From CAZCJU01 sp964498965 (GTDB lineage: Bacteria; Bacillota; Clostridia; Oscillospirales; CAG-272), in contig CAZCJU010000054.1 of NCBI GenBank assembly GCA_964498965.1, positions 1-11,518 on the forward strand: a DNA stretch of 11,518 nucleotides, read 5' to 3'. Under the pieces are notes generated by a model. That model did no database searches, was not told where the DNA came from, and saw only the letters and a program-made list of their open reading frames with translations. The translations under genes were made by a program, and so were the position numbers. Shown here piece after piece: positions 6,983 to 11,518 of the stretch (its first letter is position 1; every line of letters begins with the position of its first letter).

Positions 6983-7579
6983 ATGTTTTATTATATATGC
7001 GGCGAGCCGTTCATTGCCGATGCCAATACGGTTGTCATAGACGCAAACGGCATCGGTTACAGTCTTACCGTAAGCGGAAATACACTCGGCAAAGTATCGT
7101 CGGAACATGGCAAAGTCAAGCTTTTCACTTTTTTGTCGGTAAAAGAGGATGGGATCGAATTATTCGGCTTTTACTCTCTTGAAGAATTAAATCTGTTCAA
7201 ACTTTTGATTTCCGTATCCGGTGTCGGTTCTAAAGTCGCAATGAGTATTTTATCCTTGTTTACACCCTCGGCTTTCGCTGCTTCGCTTGCCGCAGACGAT
7301 GCCAAAGCAATATCACGTGCAAACGGTGTCGGAGGAAAAACGGCATCGAGAATAATTTTAGAGCTTAAAGACAAGGTTGCAAAACAGTTTACCGCTGACA
7401 ACGTTTCGGCGTCGGAAGTCGGTACGCCGACAAATACGGCTGTATCCGATGCCAAAAACGCACTGCTCGTTTTGGGATACACGAGGAGCGAAGTCGCATC
7501 CGTACTTGCGAAAATAGATGCTGCAGGCATGGATACGGAGGAGATCATAAAAGAAGCCTTAAAACGTTTGATGAGGTAA
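6983..7579 (+). CDS. ruvA: Holliday junction DNA helicase subunit RuvA
   Basis: Binds the four-way junction as a tetramer and loads the RuvB motor rings. The protein is 198 residues (E. coli RuvA is 203). Seen in sequence: N-terminal OB-fold domain (1-62, opening MFYYICGEPF), two helix-hairpin-helix motifs, SVSGVGSKVAMSIL at 77-90 and ANGVGGKTASRIILELKDK at 113-131, a variable linker near 132-150, and the C-terminal RuvB-contacting domain (about 152-198, with ALLVLGYTRSEV). The ATG at 6983 is chosen because AGGGG (6971-6975) lies 7 bases before it and the family N-terminus begins there. An in-frame ATG at 6896 lies within ruvC and would add unrelated residues. Confidence 0.97.
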   Translation: MFYYICGEPFIADANTVVIDANGIGYSLTVSGNTLGKVSSEHGKVKLFTFLSVKEDGIELFGFYSLEELNLFKLLISVSGVGSKVAMSILSLFTPSAFAASLAADDAKAISRANGVGGKTASRIILELKDKVAKQFTADNVSASEVGTPTNTAVSDAKNALLVLGYTRSEVASVLAKIDAAGMDTEEIIKEALKRLMR

Positions 7580-7592
7580 CGGAGTATGAAAA

Positions 7593-8684
7593 ATGTCAGA
7601 TTTTTATGAATTTGAAGCCGATGAATTCGAGGACGAATTTGACGGCAGAATGGTAAACAGCGAATACGAGGGTGAAGAAAGCGACGGCGATATCAGCCTG
7701 CGTCCGAAAACACTTTCCGAGTACACAGGTCAAAGCAAGGTCAAGGAAAATTTAAAAATATGCATGGATGCGGCAAAGATAAGAGGGGACGTACTTGATC
7801 ATGTGCTTTTGTACGGACCTCCCGGACTCGGAAAAACAACGCTTTCACAGATTATTGCTTCCGAAATGGGTTCGTCCATAAGAATAACGTCCGGGCCGGC
7901 AATCGAAAAAGCCGGCGATCTCGCGGCATTATTGACAAATCTCGGTCAGGGCGACGTGCTGTTTATCGACGAGATACACCGTCTTCCCCGCACAGTCGAA
8001 GAAATACTGTATCCGGCAATGGAAGATTTTTCCTTGGATATCATCATAGGAAAAGGACCTGCCGCACGTAGCATAAGAATGCCGTTGAAGCATTTCACGC
8101 TCATAGGCGCAACGACACGTGCGGGTCAGCTCACCACGCCTTTGCGTGACCGTTTCGGAGTGATCGCACGTCTTGAACTGTATACACCCGACGAGCTATG
8201 CACCATTATCAAACGAAGTGCTTCCATTTTGGATATCGAGATCGACGGCGACGGTGCATATGAGATCGCTTTGCGTTCACGCGGAACACCTCGTATAGCG
8301 AACCGCTTACTCAAACGCGTCCGCGACTATGCACTTGTCGTCGGGAACGGAAAGATCACGAAAGAAATTGCGGATTATTCGCTCGTTAAAATGGAAATAG
8401 ACAAACTCGGTCTCGATGAAATCGACAGAAAGATGCTGGGTGCGATAATTAAGAATTACAACGGCGGTCCCGTAGGTCTTGAAACACTTGCGGCGACAGT
8501 CGGAGAAGAGGCGATAACCATCGAAGATGTATATGAACCTTATCTCATGCAAATAGGATATCTCGCACGCACTCCGAGAGGGCGTTGTGTTACTTCCTTG
8601 GCGTATGAGCATTTGGGTATTCCCTACCGTCCCTTGACCGCACAATCCGGAATGTTCGACGATAACGAAAACAATGAGGAATGA
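7593..8684 (+). CDS. ruvB: Holliday junction branch migration ATPase RuvB
   Basis: AAA+ hexameric motor that drives branch migration with RuvA. The protein is 363 residues, slightly longer than usual (about 330-345). Seen in sequence: LRPKTLSEYTGQ at 36-47, Walker A GPPGLGKTT at 75-83, Walker B LFIDEIHR at 123-130, sensor 1 GATTRAG at 172-178, PLRDRFG at 183-189 with the arginine-finger region, sensor 2 GTPRIANRLLKR near 231-242, and a C-terminal winged helix with GGPVGLETLAATVGE. The extra length lies mostly at the N-terminus: residues 1-33 contain 15 Asp/Glu. The ATG at 7593 has GGAG (7581-7584) at 8-base spacing; a later ATG at 7650 (M20) has no well-placed site. The gap from ruvA is 13 bases. 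Confidence 0.98.
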   Translation: MSDFYEFEADEFEDEFDGRMVNSEYEGEESDGDISLRPKTLSEYTGQSKVKENLKICMDAAKIRGDVLDHVLLYGPPGLGKTTLSQIIASEMGSSIRITSGPAIEKAGDLAALLTNLGQGDVLFIDEIHRLPRTVEEILYPAMEDFSLDIIIGKGPAARSIRMPLKHFTLIGATTRAGQLTTPLRDRFGVIARLELYTPDELCTIIKRSASILDIEIDGDGAYEIALRSRGTPRIANRLLKRVRDYALVVGNGKITKEIADYSLVKMEIDKLGLDEIDRKMLGAIIKNYNGGPVGLETLAATVGEEAITIEDVYEPYLMQIGYLARTPRGRCVTSLAYEHLGIPYRPLTAQSGMFDDNENNEE

Positions 8685-8690
8685 TTGAAT

Positions 8691-9554
8691 ATGTACACGG
8701 CAGACAGATGGAAGGACTATGAGCTTATAGATTGCTCGGACGGTGAAAGACTTGAACGTTGGGGAAAATATGTTCTTGTTCGCCCCGATCCGCAGGTCAT
8801 TTGGAAAAATCAGAAAAAAAGTCCGCTTTGGAATAAAGCCGACGGCGTTTATCGCCGTTCCTCTTCCGGCGGTGGCTCATGGATAAAAAAACAAACTCCC
8901 GACGAATGGAACATCGATTACGATGAGCTTAAATTCGTAATTCGCCCTACGGGATTCAAACACACCGGACTTTTTCCCGAGCAAGCGGCAAATTGGGATT
9001 GGTTTTCTCATCTGATAAGAAATTCAAAACGCGAAATAAAGGTTTTAAATCTCTTTGCGTACACGGGCGGAGCGACGGTTGCAGCCGCAGCAGCGGGAGC
9101 GTCCGTTTGCCACGTCGATGCCTCTAAGGGTATGACACAGCAGGCAAAGGAAAACGCACGGTTGTCGGGTCTTGAGCAGGCAAAAATCAGATATATAGTC
9201 GATGATTGCATGAAATTTATCGAGCGCGAAAACAGACGAGGAAACAAATACGACGCAATAATCATGGATCCGCCGTCATACGGCAGAGGTCCGTCGGGTG
9301 AAATATGGCGACTTGAGGAGAATATAACCGCTCTCATCAGATCCTCCGCACGTTTGCTTTCCGAACGACCGCTGTTCTTCCTGCTTAACTCATATACGAC
9401 CGGACTTTCCGCATCTACAATGGGTTATCTGCTTTCGCTTGAGTTATCAAAACTCGGCGGAAGTGTCGAAGCACATGAGTTGGGAATTCCCGTAACGATG
9501 AGCGGAGGGTTTATGCCCTGCGGAAGTTCGGCAAGATGTATTTTTACACGGTAA
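8691..9554 (+). CDS. RlmI-like class I SAM-dependent methyltransferase without PUA domain
   Basis: A 287-residue cytosolic protein. Seen in sequence: GLFPEQAANWDW at 93-104, SAM-binding motif I LNLFAYTGGATVAAAAAGA at 119-137, HVDASKGM at 141-148 (ribose-contacting acidic residue), DD at 171-172, and catalytic-loop motif DPPSYG at 193-198. This order matches the Methyltrans_SAM group (COG1092), whose better-known members RlmI and RlmK/L methylate 23S rRNA cytosine or guanine. It lacks the N-terminal PUA domain of RlmI (about 396 residues), so the target cannot be assigned. ATG at 8691 is preferred, with AGGA (8677-8680) at 10-base spacing; a TTG at 8685 would put the site too close. It lies 6 bases after the ruvB stop and 6 before ecfA1, so it is co-transcribed with both. 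An rRNA or tRNA target is inference. Confidence 0.88.
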   Translation: MYTADRWKDYELIDCSDGERLERWGKYVLVRPDPQVIWKNQKKSPLWNKADGVYRRSSSGGGSWIKKQTPDEWNIDYDELKFVIRPTGFKHTGLFPEQAANWDWFSHLIRNSKREIKVLNLFAYTGGATVAAAAAGASVCHVDASKGMTQQAKENARLSGLEQAKIRYIVDDCMKFIERENRRGNKYDAIIMDPPSYGRGPSGEIWRLEENITALIRSSARLLSERPLFFLLNSYTTGLSASTMGYLLSLELSKLGGSVEAHELGIPVTMSGGFMPCGSSARCIFTR

Positions 9555-9560
9555 ATCTAT

Positions 9561-10427
9561 ATGGAAAATATAATCGAAGTAAATTCTTTAAGCTTCTCTT
9601 ACTACGGAGATAACAAACGCCCGGTCAACGTGTTAAAAGACATTTCCTTTTCAATACCCAAGGGCAGCTTTACTGCCGTTTTGGGACACAACGGAAGCGG
9701 AAAATCCACGTTGGCAAAATTATTGAATCTGATTCTGACCGAAGAGGACGGCATCATAGACGGCAGCATAAAAATATGCGGCAAGGAAATAAACGCTTCG
9801 CTCACCGAGGAGGAAATATACGAAATTCGCAAAACGGTCGGAATGGTACATCAAAATCCGGACAATCAAATAGTTGCGACGACGGTTGAAGAGGATGTTG
9901 CGTTCGGCCCGGAAAATTTGGGGATACCGAGCAAGGAAATTAGAGAACGAGTTGATGACGCACTCAAGCGTGTCGGAATGACCGCATATGCAAAGCACGC
10001 TCCGCATCGCCTGTCCGGAGGTCAAAAGCAACGTGTTGCCATCGCCGGTATAATCGCCGTTCGTCCTGATATTATCATATTCGACGAATCGACCGCGATG
10101 CTCGATCCGCACGGACGCGATGAAGTAATGAACACCATTCACAGACTACACAGAGAAAAAAACATTACCGTGTTGCTTATAACACATTATATGAACGAAG
10201 CTGCCGAAGCCGATAATATCATAGTTTTGAACGACGGACGGGTATATATGTCGGGAACGCCGACCGAGGTATTCTCGCAGGTCGACAAATTACGTTCGGT
10301 TTCGCTTGACGTACCGCAGGTGAGCGAACTGATGTATTTGATCTTCGGCAAAAAAAAGGGCGTCGAGCTGCCGATACACACGGACGAATGTGCCGAGCTG
10401 TTGTACAAAATGTTAAAAGAGGAATGA
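9561..10427 (+). CDS. ecfA1: ECF transporter ATPase EcfA1
   Basis: One of two ATP-binding subunits that power an energy-coupling factor importer for vitamins or metal ions at the cytoplasmic face of the membrane. The protein is 288 residues. Seen in sequence: Walker A GHNGSGKST at 42-50, Q-loop HQNPDNQ at 97-103 (typical of EcfA1), signature LSGGQKQR at 151-158, Walker B IIIFDES with catalytic E176, LDPHGR D-loop at 181-186, and switch His at 209. All nucleotide-site residues are intact. The C-terminal extension after about 230 is typical of ECF ATPases. There is no clear Shine-Dalgarno sequence before the ATG; with only 6 bases after the methyltransferase stop, translation probably depends on coupling. 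EcfA2 follows one base after the stop. No substrate-binding S component is visible, as expected for the shared (group II) type encoded elsewhere. Confidence 0.96.
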   Translation: MENIIEVNSLSFSYYGDNKRPVNVLKDISFSIPKGSFTAVLGHNGSGKSTLAKLLNLILTEEDGIIDGSIKICGKEINASLTEEEIYEIRKTVGMVHQNPDNQIVATTVEEDVAFGPENLGIPSKEIRERVDDALKRVGMTAYAKHAPHRLSGGQKQRVAIAGIIAVRPDIIIFDESTAMLDPHGRDEVMNTIHRLHREKNITVLLITHYMNEAAEADNIIVLNDGRVYMSGTPTEVFSQVDKLRSVSLDVPQVSELMYLIFGKKKGVELPIHTDECAELLYKMLKEE

Positions 10428-10428
10428 T

Positions 10429-11286
10429 ATGGCACTTGAATTAAAAAACGTTTCATATATATACGGTGCGAAAACTCCTTTTGAAAAAAAAGCCGTTGAC
10501 AGACTCTGCCTCGAGATAAAGGACAACACGGTCACCGGACTTATAGGTCATACAGGTTCGGGAAAATCAACCGTCGCACAGCTTTTAAACGGACTCTACA
10601 CACCGAGCGAGGGCGAGATATCACTTGACGGCACAAATATAAATTCTTCGAAAAAAACCTCATTTGAAGCGAAATTCAAAGTCGGTCTTGTGTTTCAATA
10701 CCCCGAATATCAGCTTTTTGAAGAAACCGTTGCTAAGGATATCGCATACGGACCGAAAAATATGGGGTGTGACGGTGAAGAGTTGAAGCAACGTGTGATT
10801 GAAGCGGCAAAATTCGTAGGTTTAAACGCCGAGTTGCTCAGGGCATCGCCGTTTGAACTTTCGGGCGGTCAAAAAAGACGTGCGGCGATAGCGGGCGTTA
10901 TCGCAATGCGTCCTTCCCTGCTCGTTCTAGACGAGCCTGCGGCAGGACTTGATCCCAAAGGTCGCGATGACATTTTAACACGTATAATCGATTATAAGAA
11001 GAAAACGGGATCTTCGGTTTTGATAATCAGTCACAGTATGGAGGATATGGCAAAGTATTGCGACGAAATAATAGTTATGAATAACGGAAGCGTATATATG
11101 CAAGGGATACCCGAGCAAATATTTTCCGATCCGATACGTCTGCGTGATGTCGGCTTGAATGTTCCGCAGATAACAAAGCTGATCTACAAACTCAGGGAAA
11201 AAGGCATTGCACTGCCGAGTTCGATTTACACCGTTGAGGGTGCATATAAGGAAATATCCGCTCTGCTCGGAGGTAAAAAATGCTGA
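10429..11286 (+). CDS. ecfA2: ECF transporter ATPase EcfA2
   Basis: Second ATPase of the ECF module; it pairs with EcfA1 as a heterodimer that docks on EcfT. The protein is 285 residues. Seen in sequence: Walker A GHTGSGKST at 40-48, Q-loop FQYPEYQLFEETV at 89-101 (a diagnostic EcfA2 motif), signature LSGGQKRRAAIAG at 144-156, Walker B LLVLDEP at 164-170 with E169, GLDPKGR at 173-179, and switch His at 202. Both ATP sites of the heterodimer look catalytically complete. The ATG lies one base after the ecfA1 stop (TGA-T-ATG), with AAGAGGA (10417-10423) about 5 bases upstream. The stop overlaps the ecfT start by 7 bases. Confidence 0.96.
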   Translation: MALELKNVSYIYGAKTPFEKKAVDRLCLEIKDNTVTGLIGHTGSGKSTVAQLLNGLYTPSEGEISLDGTNINSSKKTSFEAKFKVGLVFQYPEYQLFEETVAKDIAYGPKNMGCDGEELKQRVIEAAKFVGLNAELLRASPFELSGGQKRRAAIAGVIAMRPSLLVLDEPAAGLDPKGRDDILTRIIDYKKKTGSSVLIISHSMEDMAKYCDEIIVMNNGSVYMQGIPEQIFSDPIRLRDVGLNVPQITKLIYKLREKGIALPSSIYTVEGAYKEISALLGGKKC

Positions 11287-11518
11287 GAGATGTAACCTTA
11301 GGTCAGTATTTCCCCGGTTCTTCGCCGATACACAAAGCAGATCCAAGGGTAAAGATCGTTTTATCTCTGTTGTTCATAGCGGCGATATTTTCCGCATCCA
11401 CCGTTACCGGTACGGTCATCGCTTTCATTGCCGTTCTGTCAATCGTTCTTTTATCGAGGATATCGCTTTCGATCATTTTCAAGGGATTAAAGCCACTTGC
11501 GTTTATCATGCTGTTCAC
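11280..11518 (+). CDS. ecfT: ECF transporter transmembrane subunit EcfT (5' part only)
   Basis: Only the first 79 full residues are inside the window; the family is about 265 residues. Seen in sequence: the opening MLRDVTLGQYFPGSSPIHKA followed by DPRVKIVL is the typical EcfT N-terminus, and hydrophobic segments at about 28-42 and 44-58 fit the first transmembrane helices. Family knowledge: EcfT is the membrane scaffold whose cytosolic coupling helices (downstream of the window) link EcfA1/EcfA2 ATP hydrolysis to the S component. The ATG at 11280 overlaps the end of ecfA2 by 7 bases and has GGAGG (11269-11273) 6 bases upstream, so it is tightly coupled. The substrate is unknown because no S component is seen. 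Confidence 0.95.
   Translation, partial: MLRDVTLGQYFPGSSPIHKADPRVKIVLSLLFIAAIFSASTVTGTVIAFIAVLSIVLLSRISLSIIFKGLKPLAFIMLF

Noticed and set aside
7586..7609. ATG at 7586 just before the ruvB start
   Set aside because: It is out of frame with ruvB and reaches a stop after seven codons.
1..11518. CRISPR arrays, tRNA/rRNA genes, insertion sequences, phage or defence modules, riboswitches
   Set aside because: Reading both strands I saw no spaced repeats, transposase motifs, tRNA-like cloverleaf, or conserved riboswitch core; gene content and codon use look uniform, with no sign of recent transfer.

Overview
The window looks like a chromosomal segment from an anaerobic Firmicute of the class Clostridia. 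The evidence is the MiaA, TldD/E, RuvCAB and EcfA1-A2-T proteins of Firmicute type, purine-rich Shine-Dalgarno sites before most genes, sigma-A promoters with 17-bp spacers, and balanced to slightly AT-rich base composition. No species can be named from this alone. I see no phage, insertion sequence, CRISPR array, toxin-antitoxin or defence genes, no RNA genes, and no frameshifts.

The left arm (1-4336) is a minus-strand operon read from a consensus promoter at 4268-4240. Its order is miaA (tRNA A37 isopentenylation), tldD and tldE (two-subunit metalloprotease), then yggS (PLP homeostasis), which runs off the left edge. Genes overlap or nearly abut and each internal start has its own ribosome-binding site, so they are almost certainly co-transcribed. 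A separate minus-strand gene of the DUF1963/YwqG family (4337-4990) lies upstream with its own promoter. An operator-like dyad overlaps the -10 of that promoter.

The centre (4991-6449) is a divergent promoter region followed by a single plus-strand Gfo/Idh/MocA-family oxidoreductase. That gene has a strong promoter, a 9-bp hairpin in its short leader, and a clear intrinsic terminator.

The right arm (6375-11518) is a plus-strand operon. It starts with ruvC-ruvA-ruvB, the complete Holliday-junction branch migration and resolution machine. A PUA-less RlmI-type SAM methyltransferase follows, then ecfA1, ecfA2 and the start of ecfT, the energising module of an ECF vitamin/metal transporter. The largest gap between these genes is 17 bases and I see no internal promoter or terminator.

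Most of the content is housekeeping, and I did not find a convincing undescribed system. The points most worth a second look are the regulatory structures in the 4991-5234 divergent region, the unknown targets of the DUF1963, oxidoreductase and methyltransferase proteins, the acidic N-terminal extension on RuvB, and the joining of the ECF module to the ruv operon. There is no gene-free stretch over 300 bases; the three gaps (4191-4336, 4991-5234, 6300-6449) hold the promoters and terminator listed below.
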